A stretch of 64,000 bases of DNA from the NCBI RefSeq assembly GCF_041222825.1, contig NZ_CP139482.1:1581001-1645000 (forward strand). Direction: 5' to 3'. The notes beneath the pieces were generated by a model, which saw only the letters and a list, made by a program, of their open reading frames with translations, did not search any database and was not told the origin of the DNA. Shown one piece after another: positions 19,851 to 28,202 of this stretch. The number at the start of each line of letters is the position of its first letter. The stretch's first letter is position 1. A program made the translations under genes and the position numbers. Source of the DNA: Candidatus Thalassolituus haligoni. GTDB lineage: Bacteria; Pseudomonadota; Gammaproteobacteria; Pseudomonadales; Oceanobacteraceae.

Positions 19851-20720
19851 TTATACAAGGTGGTTGCTTGTACACGTTGTGTTTGCTGTATTGCCAATGA
19901 TCTGTGGCACATTCAGTTGGATCCAGTCTGGGCTGATACTCTCTGGCAGATAACCAGTAGACCAGAACTGACTCAGATGTTTTGCGTCTGCAATGCCACG
20001 GGTTTGATACAAATAGAGATGACCGATAGCGGTTTTAGTGTCGGTCTGCAGTGCCGCTCCCAATAAGTGGTTTACCCTGCGAGCAATCGCCGCGCCGGAG
20101 TCTACCCAGTTGATCGACGGCCAGAGCAAGGTCAGATATGGCCGTAGCAGTGGAAAATGGGTGCAACCCAGTACGATATGGCTAGGGCAAGGCGATTGTT
20201 CCACCCAGGGAGAAAGGTGTTGCCTGATTCGTTCTGCCATTACGTCGTGGATGCTGTCGGGTGAGCGGATCAGGGTTTCGGCCCACTCAACCAGTGGTCG
20301 GCTACCTAGCCGTCTTACCTCACAATGCCCGGCAAAGTCCTTTACCAGTTGATCTGTATAAGAGCGACCAATAGTCGCCGGCGTTGCCAACAGCCCGATA
20401 ACGCCGTTCGCTGATTGTTCTGCGGCCGTTTTGATGGCGGGAACGACGCCCACTACAGGAATATCCAGTACCTGGCGGAGTGAGTCCAGTGCCAGTGTAC
20501 TGGCAGTGTTGCAAGCAATAACCAGCAGTTTTACCGGCAGCGCACGAACCGCTTGCTGACACAAGCACACAATCCGTCGGGTCAGGGCCAGATCCTCGTG
20601 AGTACCATAAGGAAAGGCGGCAGTATCCATTAGATAGTGGACTGTCAGATCGGGACGTAATTGATGTATTTCCCTGACGATACTAAGGCCACCAACACCG
20701 GAGTCAAAAACCAGAATCAA
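19851..20720 (-). CDS. murI: MurI, glutamate racemase
   Basis: Makes D-glutamate for peptidoglycan. 289 residues with both catalytic cysteines in their motifs: VIACNTAST and LGCTHFPLL. The N-terminal FDSGVGGLSIV is the substrate loop. An in-frame stop lies just upstream, and the first initiation codon after it is TTG at 20720, so this essential gene appears to use a TTG start (CTG is the only alternative). The C-terminus is longer than in E. coli relatives. Confidence 0.93.
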   Translation of the reverse strand: MILVFDSGVGGLSIVREIHQLRPDLTVHYLMDTAAFPYGTHEDLALTRRIVCLCQQAVRALPVKLLVIACNTASTLALDSLRQVLDIPVVGVVPAIKTAAEQSANGVIGLLATPATIGRSYTDQLVKDFAGHCEVRRLGSRPLVEWAETLIRSPDSIHDVMAERIRQHLSPWVEQSPCPSHIVLGCTHFPLLRPYLTLLWPSINWVDSGAAIARRVNHLLGAALQTDTKTAIGHLYLYQTRGIADAKHLSQFWSTGYLPESISPDWIQLNVPQIIGNTANTTCTSNHLV

Positions 20721-20826
20721 AGACAGTTACCAGGCGAGATTTAAACAGAGTGGCGGGCAGTTTAACAAATTTCATCCGATGTAGCTGCGTGTTTGGGTGA
20801 TGAGCCGTTACCTGATGGACGGGATC

Positions 20827-20854
20827 GCGCGCACAATCGGGACGTTGTGCGCGC
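20827..20854 (-). terminator. perfect GC hairpin between yceI-type gene and murI
   Basis: GCGCGCACAA (20827-20836) pairs perfectly with TTGTGCGCGC (20845-20854) over an 8-nt loop, 18 nt after the YceI-type stop codon. There is no U-run, so it may be a weak terminator or stabilising hairpin. Confidence 0.4.
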
Positions 20855-20872
20855 TGGATCTGACGAGCCGGA

Positions 20873-21448
20873 TTACTCTGGATTCAGTATCAGGGTGAAT
20901 TCCACTGGTACAACCTGACTGATGGATGCCAGGCTGGCGACGTTTCGTAGCGCCTCGATACCGCCTTCAAGCCCAAAATCAGCGGCATTAACAAGAATGG
21001 GGGCCAGGCTACTGACGACCATGGAATCATCGGCAGCCGGGGTGGCCAATACTTCTGTACTGACCGGGACGCGCTTGCCATGTAACGACAGTGAGCCAGA
21101 CAGGGTAAAGCGAGTGGGCTGGCCTTGCTCCAGAGAGGTCATGACGGAGTCGGGAATCTTGGCCTGAAGCACGGCAGTCGCAAACTTATCGGTATCAAAC
21201 AGCATGGATTTCATCCGGCTGTTGCGGATCTCGATACCGGTTTCAACGCTGGTCAGATCGATATTGATCATGGCAGCGCCGCTGCTGTTGACGGAACCAT
21301 AAACGTGTTTGAACTGGTGACTTTCAACTTTGTTAATGTTCTTGGTGGTCTGGAAGGCGACGATCGAATCGTTATTAACCTGCCAGTCCGCCAGGGCGGG
21401 CAGGCAGGCAAACACAAGCGGGGCCATCAGTGCGGTGCGAAAAGTCAT
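20873..21448 (-). CDS. YceI family periplasmic protein
   Basis: 191 residues: signal peptide to about residue 20 (PALA-DW), then the YceI lipocalin-like barrel (SIVAFQTTKNINKVESHQFKHVYGSV, RFTLSGSLSLHGK). YceI proteins bind polyisoprenoid or amphiphilic ligands in the periplasm; the physiological role is unclear. The Rossmann-like or oxidoreductase partners sometimes seen next to yceI are not here. Confidence 0.88.
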   Translation of the reverse strand: MTFRTALMAPLVFACLPALADWQVNNDSIVAFQTTKNINKVESHQFKHVYGSVNSSGAAMINIDLTSVETGIEIRNSRMKSMLFDTDKFATAVLQAKIPDSVMTSLEQGQPTRFTLSGSLSLHGKRVPVSTEVLATPAADDSMVVSSLAPILVNAADFGLEGGIEALRNVASLASISQVVPVEFTLILNPE

Positions 21449-21598
21449 ACAGACTCCTTAGCGGATTGTTGGAACCTATTGGAACGTTCATATGAATACG
21501 TCTTTGGGCGCTCATTAGCCAGCTGGCTTTGCGGGATGACTGTCCTGGTACTGTTGGCGTAGACGCTTGGTGTTCCAGTGCTGGCTAGTGAATGCTGG

Positions 21599-22087
21599 CT
21601 AGTGCAGCAGAACAAGATCCGGAAACTTGAATTCGACCAGCCATCCCAATGCGTGTTCAATAGAAGCCTTGTATTCGCCTTCCAGGTGAATGCGCCGCGT
21701 GTCGATAGCAAACTGCTGTTTGGGTGCGAGTTTTTTATAGGCATCGAGGATAGGCATATCGGCGACCTGCTCATGGAAGGTGCGTAAAACAGTTAATTTG
21801 TCATGTTGCCAGACTAATGGATCAAGACCGCTGATAATGTGATGCAGTCGTAATACCCCTTCGGTGATATCACATTGATCACTCAGTATCGCCCGGGCCA
21901 AAAAACGTACATCTTGAACCAGACCTTGCTGATGGCGGCGCAGCTGCTGTTCTGCGGTAGCAGCTTGCGCCTGTTGTTCTGCCTCGACCTGTCTGACCTT
22001 ATGGGTCAGGTGCCAGGCGTAGAGAGAAAGAAGGGTTATAACTGCGATGCCGATGACTGCGGTCAGGATAAGCATGGGAAAAGCCAC
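21599..22087 (-). CDS. DUF2489 membrane-anchored protein
   Basis: 162 residues: one N-terminal TM helix (LILTAVIGIAVITLLSLYAW), a Gln/Ala-rich coiled coil, then the DUF2489 domain (QCDITEGVLRLHHIISGLDPLVWQHDKLTVLRTFHEQV...FEFP-like end). The function is unknown. The start may be GTG 22087 or ATG 22075; ribosome sites do not decide it. Confidence 0.75.
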   Translation of the reverse strand: MAFPMLILTAVIGIAVITLLSLYAWHLTHKVRQVEAEQQAQAATAEQQLRRHQQGLVQDVRFLARAILSDQCDITEGVLRLHHIISGLDPLVWQHDKLTVLRTFHEQVADMPILDAYKKLAPKQQFAIDTRRIHLEGEYKASIEHALGWLVEFKFPDLVLLH

Positions 22088-22167
22088 TAAAAGAGTTTGC
22101 TGGGATGATAAACATTTCAGCGCAAAAGTTAAGGAATGCGTTTAAAAGAGCATATTCTGTGGGTGGC

Positions 22168-22392
22168 TTACACGTTTGGTGCCGGTGGGCAGAATACACA
22201 GATACCTTGAGGATGACTGCTTTCACGGTATCGAATCCGAAAACGAGGGCCTGAGCGATGGCCGGATACTGCATAGGTCGGGCGTTCGGAATCCACCCGT
22301 TTTGAGGGCAAGGACTGAGGCGTTGCCTGGTTCTGCGGGTTTTGTCCGGTGCAGGAATGGTCGGGGCAGCAGAAAGGGTGACGGTCAGACAT
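22168..22392 (-). CDS. possible small Cys-containing protein overlapping sulP end
   Basis: 74 codons whose ATG (22392) overlaps the SulP stop by 8 nt, the same overlap that joins the ArsR and SulP genes. The product is Pro/Ser/Arg-rich with FCCPDHSC near the start and VFCPP near the end. No family is recognised and there is no good ribosome site, so it may be chance. Confidence 0.2.
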   Translation of the reverse strand: MSDRHPFCCPDHSCTGQNPQNQATPQSLPSKRVDSERPTYAVSGHRSGPRFRIRYRESSHPQGICVFCPPAPNV

Positions 22393-24064
22393 GACCCAGT
22401 TCTCTGAGGGCGTCACTGGCGGTAAAAAAGACCTGCCCTGGCTTGATGCGCTCCAGCCAGTCGGTGCTTTCCAGTCTGTCCATGACAGGCCCCTTGAATT
22501 CAGCCATGTGCAGTAGAATATTGAGTTGTTGTAACTGCTGGTGTAATTCCAATAATCCTTCGTAGCCATTAAAGTCGATATGGTTGATCGCACTGCCGAC
22601 CAAGACCACATGGCGGATATCGTCAGTCTGCTCAAGGCGATGAATAATATACTCGTTCAAATAATGGGTATTGGCGAAATAGAGGTTTTCGTCGACCCGG
22701 ATCATCAGCACTTGAGGTGAGGTGCTGACTTGGTGACGTTGGACGTTGCGGAAATGATCACTGTTTTTATAACGACCGATTTCGGCGATATGCGGTTCAC
22801 TGGAACGGCGCAGGTACAGGACTAAGGACAGCAAAATACCGAGTGAAATACCCAATTCGGCATTGGTTGCCAATACCGCCATAAAGGTGACCAGCCATAC
22901 CAGTCCATCGCTTTTCTGGAAGCGCCAGGCGTGCAGGCCATCCTGAAAATTGATCAGTGGAATGACCGCCACCACAATAATGGCACCGAGTAATGCCTTG
23001 GGCAGGACGGTGAACCAGCTGGTGGCAACGACCAGTACCAGAATGATGCCTGCCAGAGTGATCAGACCCGCCAGTTGACTGCGTGCTCCGGCCGCTTGGT
23101 TAACCATACTGCGTCCAAATCCGCCAGCAACCGGATAGGCTTGCGAAACCGCCGCACCGAGGTTGGCAATGCCCAACGCCAGCAATTCACGATTAGGGTT
23201 CAGTCCGGAGGTTTTCGCCCGCCTGGCCATCGCGGTTGCTACGGACAGGCTTTCCAGATAACCAATCAGTGCGATCAGCAACGCGGAAGGGAGCAGGGAT
23301 TGCCATTGCTCACTGTTCAGGTGTGGAAATGCCAGCTGAGGTAACCCAGAGGGAATATCACCAACAATTTCGGCGGGTAAATTCAGCGCTGGCACCAGCG
23401 TAATTCCTAGCACAATCAAGACCAGTGGGCCGCTTCGGCCCAATAATTCGCTCATCATTTTCCAGCGATGGGTAATCAGCATGCGGCATAAACTTGGCCA
23501 TGCCTTGAGTAGCAGAATCGCCGCAGCAGACAGCAGCATGACTGCCGGTAACGCTTGTTCCAGATGTTGCAGTACGTACCACAAGGTATCGGCCAGGCTT
23601 TCCTGCCGGGGTACTGACATGCCGGTCAGTGATTTACTCTGGTTAATAATAATGACAATAGCGGCAGCGCTGGAGAAACCGGAAATGACGGAATGGCTGA
23701 TAAACGTTGTCCAGCGGCCTAGACCGATCAAATAAAAGAGCAGCAGAAACAGCCCGGTCAATACAGCCAAGGCCGCCGCCAGCTGGCTGAATTCGGCACT
23801 GCCAGGGGTAGACAGTTGTTGCAGGGACTCCAGCGTCATTAATGACACGATGGCAGCAGGGCCAACAGCAAGGCTGGGACTGGTGCCGAGCATGGCATAA
23901 ATAAACAAGGGTAACAGCGCGGCATACAGTCCCGCCTGGGGCGGCAGGCCAGCCAGAAAGGCGTAGGCAATGCCTTGGGGAACCAGCAGAATCGCTACAA
24001 CCAGGCCCGCTGCCAAGTCGGCAGACAGCCACTCGCGCTGATAATTACGCAGGGTATTAAACAT
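22385..24064 (-). CDS. SulP family anion transporter with STAS domain
   Basis: 559-residue membrane transporter. The N-terminal SulP signature PQGIAYAFLAGLPPQAGLYAA is followed by about ten to twelve helices; GYLESLSVATAMARR is conserved. A cytoplasmic STAS domain covers roughly the last 110 residues (VVLVGSAINHIDFNGYEGLLEL). The substrate is probably sulfate, bicarbonate or a related anion. ATG 24064 overlaps the preceding ArsR-type gene by 8 nt, implying translational coupling. Its regulator and the divergent persulfide dioxygenase suggest a role in handling sulfur oxyanions. Confidence 0.9.
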   Translation of the reverse strand: MFNTLRNYQREWLSADLAAGLVVAILLVPQGIAYAFLAGLPPQAGLYAALLPLFIYAMLGTSPSLAVGPAAIVSLMTLESLQQLSTPGSAEFSQLAAALAVLTGLFLLLFYLIGLGRWTTFISHSVISGFSSAAAIVIIINQSKSLTGMSVPRQESLADTLWYVLQHLEQALPAVMLLSAAAILLLKAWPSLCRMLITHRWKMMSELLGRSGPLVLIVLGITLVPALNLPAEIVGDIPSGLPQLAFPHLNSEQWQSLLPSALLIALIGYLESLSVATAMARRAKTSGLNPNRELLALGIANLGAAVSQAYPVAGGFGRSMVNQAAGARSQLAGLITLAGIILVLVVATSWFTVLPKALLGAIIVVAVIPLINFQDGLHAWRFQKSDGLVWLVTFMAVLATNAELGISLGILLSLVLYLRRSSEPHIAEIGRYKNSDHFRNVQRHQVSTSPQVLMIRVDENLYFANTHYLNEYIIHRLEQTDDIRHVVLVGSAINHIDFNGYEGLLELHQQLQQLNILLHMAEFKGPVMDRLESTDWLERIKPGQVFFTASDALRELGHV

Positions 24065-24365
24065 GAGGGGTATCGTCTCCGTACAATTCATTCAGCAGCC
24101 GGATAACACGCACAGCCTTGTCATCGACGAGGCAGTAGAATACGCATTGTGCTTCTCTGCGGCTGGCTACCAGATGCTCTCCCCGTAGCCAGGCGAGGTG
24201 CTGCGACAGCGCAGATTGACTGAGTGGAAGCTGACGGCCCAGTTCGGTAACGGATATTTCTCCACTTCTGAGCAGGCAGAGTATGGCTAACCGGTGTTCG
24301 TTGGCGAGGGCCTTGAGCAGACGCACGGCGGGCTGGCGTTGGGTGTCGAAAGAAGATAGTGACAT
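24057..24365 (-). CDS. ArsR/BigR-like repressor
   Basis: 102-residue winged-helix ArsR-family regulator (LKALANEHRLAILCLLRSGEISVTELG; LSQSALSQHLAWLR recognition helix). The arrangement beside a persulfide dioxygenase and an anion transporter matches the sulfide/persulfide sensors BigR and SqrR. Cys30 sits where the first redox Cys of BigR lies, but the second, near the C-terminal helix, is replaced by Gly96 (NELYGDD). Cys74 and Cys78 are additional. ATG 24365 is chosen because upstream codons match no family sequence. Confidence 0.83.
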   Translation of the reverse strand: MSLSSFDTQRQPAVRLLKALANEHRLAILCLLRSGEISVTELGRQLPLSQSALSQHLAWLRGEHLVASRREAQCVFYCLVDDKAVRVIRLLNELYGDDTPHV

Positions 24366-24429
24366 AACCGCAATCTCATCAGGCTGCTGGAAGGAACCAG
24401 TGACAGTGTATATCAAGTATTGCTAAATA

Positions 24430-24439
24430 AGAATATTCT
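24430..24439. promoter_or_regulatory. candidate ArsR/BigR operator
   Basis: AGAATATTCT is a perfect 10-nt palindrome in a very AT-rich stretch between the divergent repressor and dioxygenase genes, where an ArsR dimer would be expected to bind. Assignment is by position and symmetry only. Confidence 0.4.
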
Positions 24440-24478
24440 AATATAGTTGTTTTTGAGTTCAAGAATACGGAGGCTGAC

Positions 24479-25336
24479 ATGCGAATCCAGAGTTTTTATC
24501 ATCAGGATACATCCACTTACACCCATTGGCTGGAAGACACAGAGCATCACCTGTCGCTGATTGTCGATCCGGTGCTGGATTTTGATCAGAAATCCGGGCG
24601 CACCAGCACCGGGTTCATTGACGCTATTCTTGGGCAATTGGCGCAGCAAGACAGCCGTCTGGTTTATGTGCTGGAAACCCATGCGCACGCTGACCACCTG
24701 ACAGCGGCTGACTATCTGCGCCGCAAGTTCGGTGCGGATATTGTGATTGGGCAACCGATCAAGAAAGTGCAGGGGATTTTCAGGGAAGTGTTTAATGAGC
24801 CGCAATCGTTTGTCGCAGACGGCCATCAGTTTGATGTGCTGGTCGCAGAAGGCGACAGCCTGATCCTGGGCAATCATCAGATTCGGGTTTTGGCTACCCC
24901 TGGTCATACCCCGGCGTGTGTCAGTTATGTGGTGGATGATCAGTTGGCGTTTATTGGCGACACTTTGTTTGCGCCGGATACTGGTACTGCGCGATGTGAC
25001 TTTCCCGGTGGCGATGCCAATACCCTCTATGACTCAATACAGAAACTGTTTGCACTGGGCGACGAGGCGCGGCTTTATTTGTGTCACGATTATCCACCAG
25101 ACGGGCGGGAATTGATCAGTTCGGTGACGGTTGCCGAGCAGCGGCATCAGAATATCCACGTTCGGGACAGTATTAGCCGGGAAGAGTTTGTTGCCTTGCG
25201 CACCGAGAGAGATCGCGGTCTGGAGATGCCTCGATTGATCCTGCCTTCGTTGCAGGTCAATATCCGCGCCGGGGCGTTGCCTGAAGCCGAGGATAACGGG
25301 GTCGCTTATCTCAAGTTACCGCTCAACCGTTTTTAA
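24479..25336 (+). CDS. blh: persulfide dioxygenase-like MBL-fold hydrolase (Blh/ETHE1)
   Basis: Oxidises glutathione persulfide to sulfite in bacterial sulfide detoxification. The 285-residue metallo-beta-lactamase fold shows THAHADH (metal site), TPGHTPACV, FIGDTLF and the diagnostic GTARCDFPGGDA loop of the Blh/PDO group, then LCHDYPP. A strong GGAGG precedes ATG 24479. It is divergent from the ArsR-type repressor. No fused rhodanese domain is present. Confidence 0.9.
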   Translation: MRIQSFYHQDTSTYTHWLEDTEHHLSLIVDPVLDFDQKSGRTSTGFIDAILGQLAQQDSRLVYVLETHAHADHLTAADYLRRKFGADIVIGQPIKKVQGIFREVFNEPQSFVADGHQFDVLVAEGDSLILGNHQIRVLATPGHTPACVSYVVDDQLAFIGDTLFAPDTGTARCDFPGGDANTLYDSIQKLFALGDEARLYLCHDYPPDGRELISSVTVAEQRHQNIHVRDSISREEFVALRTERDRGLEMPRLILPSLQVNIRAGALPEAEDNGVAYLKLPLNRF

Positions 25337-25394
25337 CCAACCGTTTTTAGCCAAGCGTGTTAGCCAAGAACAGTAACCAACAATGACGCCCCAG

Positions 25395-25413
25395 CCCGGC
25401 AGAGTCTGCCGGG
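25395..25413. terminator. hairpin between convergent genes
   Basis: CCCGGCAG-AGT-CTGCCGGG, an 8-bp perfect stem, abuts the stop codon of the YlqF-type GTPase gene and lies 58 nt after the dioxygenase stop. It could serve both convergent genes; there is no U-run. Confidence 0.4.
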
Positions 25414-26376
25414 TTATGGATTTTCCGAGGCGTCAGAGCCGGGTTCTCGTGGTCGCCGATGGCGTTGTTCCAACAAGCGTCGTTGTTCTTCCAATCGGGC
25501 TTGCTCTTCAAGTTGGCGTGCTTCAATCTCGGCCAGCTCTGCGGCAATCATATCCGGTGTTTCGAGAGAAATACGGCCAAGTTTGCCAGAGCGCAACTCG
25601 TGCAGCACCAGTTCCGCAGCCTTGTGTAAATCAATGACTCCGCCTGGTCGCAAGCATCCCCGTTTGCGACCGATACTTTCCAGTGCCTCTGCCGCCGATG
25701 CCGGCTTTTCCTTGAGTTTGTAGCGCTGTATCAGCAGGTCAGGGTATTGCACCAGCAAAAAAGCCAGCGTGTGGCTGGCGATGTCTTGATACTCGATTGC
25801 CGTGTCCTTGACGGCGCCACTGGCGGCCAGGCGATAACCGCTGTGCTCATTTTCAAACTTGGGCCAGAGAATCCCCGGCGTGTCGGATAACACCATGCCG
25901 TTTTTCAGGTCGATCAGCTGATTGGACTTGGTCACCGCTGGCTCATTGCCGGTGCGGGCGATATAGCGTCCAGCCAAACCATTGATCAGGGTTGATTTAC
26001 CCACATTGGGAATGCCCATCACCATCAGCCGCATGGCCTGTTTACGATCAGTACGAACGCTGCCCATCTTCTGGCACAGGGTCAGCAGTCGTTTCAGTTG
26101 TGATTTGTCTTCGGCGACCAGGGGTAATGCCTGGGTGTTGGTTTGCTGGCTGAAATACTCGACCCAGGCCTGGGTGATTTTTGGGTCGGCCAGATCCTGC
26201 TTGTTCAGCAGCTTGATCACGGGTTTATTGCGGCGCAGTTCATCGACCATGGGATTGGTACTGGAAAACGGCAGGCGCGCATCCATCACCTCAATCACCA
26301 GATCGATATCCGGCATGGCTTCACTGATCTTCTTGCGGGCCTTGTTCATATGCCCTGGGAACCATTGGACTGCCAT
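25414..26376 (-). CDS. ylqF: YlqF/RbgA ribosome biogenesis GTPase
   Basis: Circularly permuted GTPase of 320 residues acting in late 50S assembly. Order of motifs is G4 (LLNKQDL near 57-63), then G1 (GIPNVGKST near 121-129), then G3 (DTPG near 166). The N-terminal MAVQWFPGHMNKARKKI is the family signature. The last about 45 residues are a Glu/Arg-rich coil. ATG 26376 fits this signature; a longer frame upstream has no family similarity. Confidence 0.93.
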   Translation of the reverse strand: MAVQWFPGHMNKARKKISEAMPDIDLVIEVMDARLPFSSTNPMVDELRRNKPVIKLLNKQDLADPKITQAWVEYFSQQTNTQALPLVAEDKSQLKRLLTLCQKMGSVRTDRKQAMRLMVMGIPNVGKSTLINGLAGRYIARTGNEPAVTKSNQLIDLKNGMVLSDTPGILWPKFENEHSGYRLAASGAVKDTAIEYQDIASHTLAFLLVQYPDLLIQRYKLKEKPASAAEALESIGRKRGCLRPGGVIDLHKAAELVLHELRSGKLGRISLETPDMIAAELAEIEARQLEEQARLEEQRRLLEQRHRRPREPGSDASENP

Positions 26377-26546
26377 TGTGTGTAATCCGGTTGACCTGAA
26401 TAAATTAGGGCGGCACATTGTATCGATCGGCCCGGTGAGAGCAACCGCCCGTGAGCAATTGGACGTTATTTGAATGTCATATTTGCTCGATAACCTGACC
26501 GTGGTCGAAAAATTCCTGTGGAATTGGTCAAGTTGGAGACAATTGT

Positions 26547-26738
26547 ATGGATGTCTTGCAAGAAGATTTCGCTCGAAGTGCCAAGCGTCAGGGCCGTCAG
26601 GCCTCGGCAACGGTATCCGGTCGGCGTCGCGCCGGTTTCCTGGTTGGCAACAAATTTGTTTTTTCGGATCAGGCTGAAGTGCTGTGGATGGAAGCCGGAC
26701 CCGGTGAATTCCGCGAACTGCGTCTTTGGCGCAAGTAA
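26547..26738 (+). CDS. small hypothetical protein
   Basis: 63 residues, basic, with no signal peptide. ATG 26547 follows GGAG at about 8 nt. The C-terminal part (AGFLVGNKFVFSDQAEVLWMEAGPGEFRELRLWRK) looks like a compact beta-sheet. I do not recognise a family. It is divergent from ylqF and ends ahead of a palindrome-rich gap. Confidence 0.5.
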   Translation: MDVLQEDFARSAKRQGRQASATVSGRRRAGFLVGNKFVFSDQAEVLWMEAGPGEFRELRLWRK

Positions 26739-26777
26739 GCCTTCGTTCGGGCAGTCGAATCGACGCTGAGTAAATTC

Positions 26778-26809
26778 GTCGCTTTGTCCGGGTAATCAGA
26801 CAAAGCGAC
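26778..26809. repeat. 11-bp perfect inverted repeat
   Basis: GTCGCTTTGTC (26778-26788) and GACAAAGCGAC (26799-26809) with a 10-nt spacer, followed by a direct repeat of AAAGCGAC. It lies between two convergent genes. Confidence 0.6.
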
Positions 26810-26816
26810 AAAGCGA

Positions 26817-26855
26817 CATGCCGGAGCGCGAGCAAACAAGCATCGCTCGGGCATG
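26817..26855. terminator. hairpin at the end of the convergent gap
   Basis: CATGCCGGAGCG (26817-26828) and CGCTCGGGCATG (26844-26855) pair with one mismatch. A short TTT follows on the plus strand. It probably terminates the small plus-strand gene, and possibly the convergent gene that ends at 26857. Confidence 0.5.
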
Positions 26856-26856
26856 T

Positions 26857-27438
26857 TTAGCCTGCTGAAAACACCGATGTCGCTTCGGCCTCGTTGGAGG
26901 GCTTCATGCCCTCTGCAGAAAGTTCTTCCGATTCATCAGCTGCATCTGTATCCGTAGTGGCAGTCACTTTGCTGGTGACTGCACTGGTCGCGGTTTGATC
27001 CAGCACTTTTTGCGCGCTGGCCAGTAATTCTTGCTGTTTTTCCTGTTCTCTGGCGCGCTTACGTTCCAGTTTGACGATATTTTTTTCATGCGTCGTCCAT
27101 TGGCCCTGTCTGATATCGACATCTGTTACGCCATTTTCTTCCGCAATTTCTTCTGCCAGTTGGCGTGTGGCTTCATCGGCATCACGTGCCAGCAGCTTGC
27201 GCTCGCCGGATTCAAGGCGGCTGAACAGGTCGATCAGTGCGGTCGACATGACATCTCGGGTGATTTCATCGCGGCTTTTGCTAAATCGGCGCGCAATCAT
27301 ATTCAGCATGGCGAGATCGGCAGGTTCTATTTTTACACTGATTTCAGCCTGGGTTTTTTCTTGCAGGCGGCGTTCCTGCTCTTCCTGATAATATTTGTCG
27401 ATCAGGCTTTGGGTACTGTTGCTATCGGTATCTTGCAT
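26857..27438 (-). CDS. hypothetical protein with RHH-like N-terminal half
   Basis: 193 residues. Residues about 32-75 (ISVKIEPADLAMLNMIARRFSKSRDEITRDVMSTALIDLF) have the strand-helix-helix outline of ribbon-helix-helix DNA-binding proteins. A charged coil rich in Glu/Arg/Lys and a disordered Ser/Thr/Ala tail follow. The function is not known. ATG 27438. It is divergent from bolA, with 98 nt between starts. Confidence 0.6.
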   Translation of the reverse strand: MQDTDSNSTQSLIDKYYQEEQERRLQEKTQAEISVKIEPADLAMLNMIARRFSKSRDEITRDVMSTALIDLFSRLESGERKLLARDADEATRQLAEEIAEENGVTDVDIRQGQWTTHEKNIVKLERKRAREQEKQQELLASAQKVLDQTATSAVTSKVTATTDTDAADESEELSAEGMKPSNEAEATSVFSAG

Positions 27439-27536
27439 GTAGTGCTCCGGGTCACTCTGGGGAGGATTGGACTTGAGTTACGGCTCGGGGCGGCGGATTA
27501 TACGCATACATCACAGGCGTAGTAACCGGAGTTTGT

Positions 27537-27836
27537 ATGAATGCAGAAGAGTATATTGCTGAACAGATGACGTCGTTGTCACCGGTTCATCTTGAGCTGA
27601 TTAATGAGAGTCACATGCACGCTGGCCCAGCGATGGACTCGCACTATAAATTGATCCTGGTTTCCGAGGCATTTACCGGCAAGCGTCTGGTGGCCCGACA
27701 TCAGCAGGTGTACAGCCTGGTGGCGGATGTATTGCAAAAGCCGGTTCATGCCTTGGCGTTGCATTTGTATTCGCCGCAGGAGTGGCAAGAGCAGTCAACA
27801 GTGCCCGAGTCACCGCAATGCGCGGGGCAGCACTAA
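27537..27836 (+). CDS. bolA: BolA family protein
   Basis: 99 residues with the BolA/IbaG class II KH-like fold: LSPVHLELINESHMHAGPAMDSHYKLILVSEAFTGK, then RHQQVYSLVADVL. BolA acts in stress morphology and, with monothiol glutaredoxins, in Fe-S cluster handling; the conserved His of RHQQVY is a cluster ligand. GGAG precedes ATG 27537. A mobile element copy starts 17 nt after its stop codon. Confidence 0.92.
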   Translation: MNAEEYIAEQMTSLSPVHLELINESHMHAGPAMDSHYKLILVSEAFTGKRLVARHQQVYSLVADVLQKPVHALALHLYSPQEWQEQSTVPESPQCAGQH

Positions 27837-27852
27837 GCCCGACAGTCTCCCA

Positions 27853-27978
27853 GGGGCGCTCTCAATGATAAAACGAAGCCTGTTGTGGATAAAAAATTCA
27901 CCAGGCAATAGCGTTCCTTTACCTTGTTCTGAAAGCCGTTGCCACTCAACAGGCCGATCGAATCATTGAGAACGCCCC
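27853..27978 (-). mobile_element. MITE-like element, short copy (126 bp)
   Basis: Terminal inverted repeats GGGGCGCTCTCAATGAT (left) and ATCATTGAGAACGCCCC (right), 16 of 17 matching. Its left 65 nt align with the reverse complement of the right end of the element at 56.3 kb, and its right end aligns with that element's left end (shared TTCAGAACAAGG). It is therefore the same family in opposite orientation, with the middle deleted. No transposase is encoded. A target duplication is not evident here. Confidence 0.82.
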
Positions 27979-28202
27979 CGAGGGCAGGGGATCATGAGCA
28001 GGTGATCGTGAAGCACTACTCAAGATATTGTCTCGGTGGCTTTCATCAAATCGACTTCTTGGTGTATTAACCTTATGAAATGAAAGGGATTTTATCTGAA
28101 ATGCCGGATCGTTAAACAGAACGTCAATCAGGCAACCTTGTAACCAAAGTGTCATTGAATATTCATACAATCGCGCCGAACTTTCGACCTGAAGCCAGAA
28201 TT

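Noticed and set aside
22176..22394. 72-codon plus-strand frame after sulP
   Set aside because: Arg/Gly-rich shadow without initiation signals.
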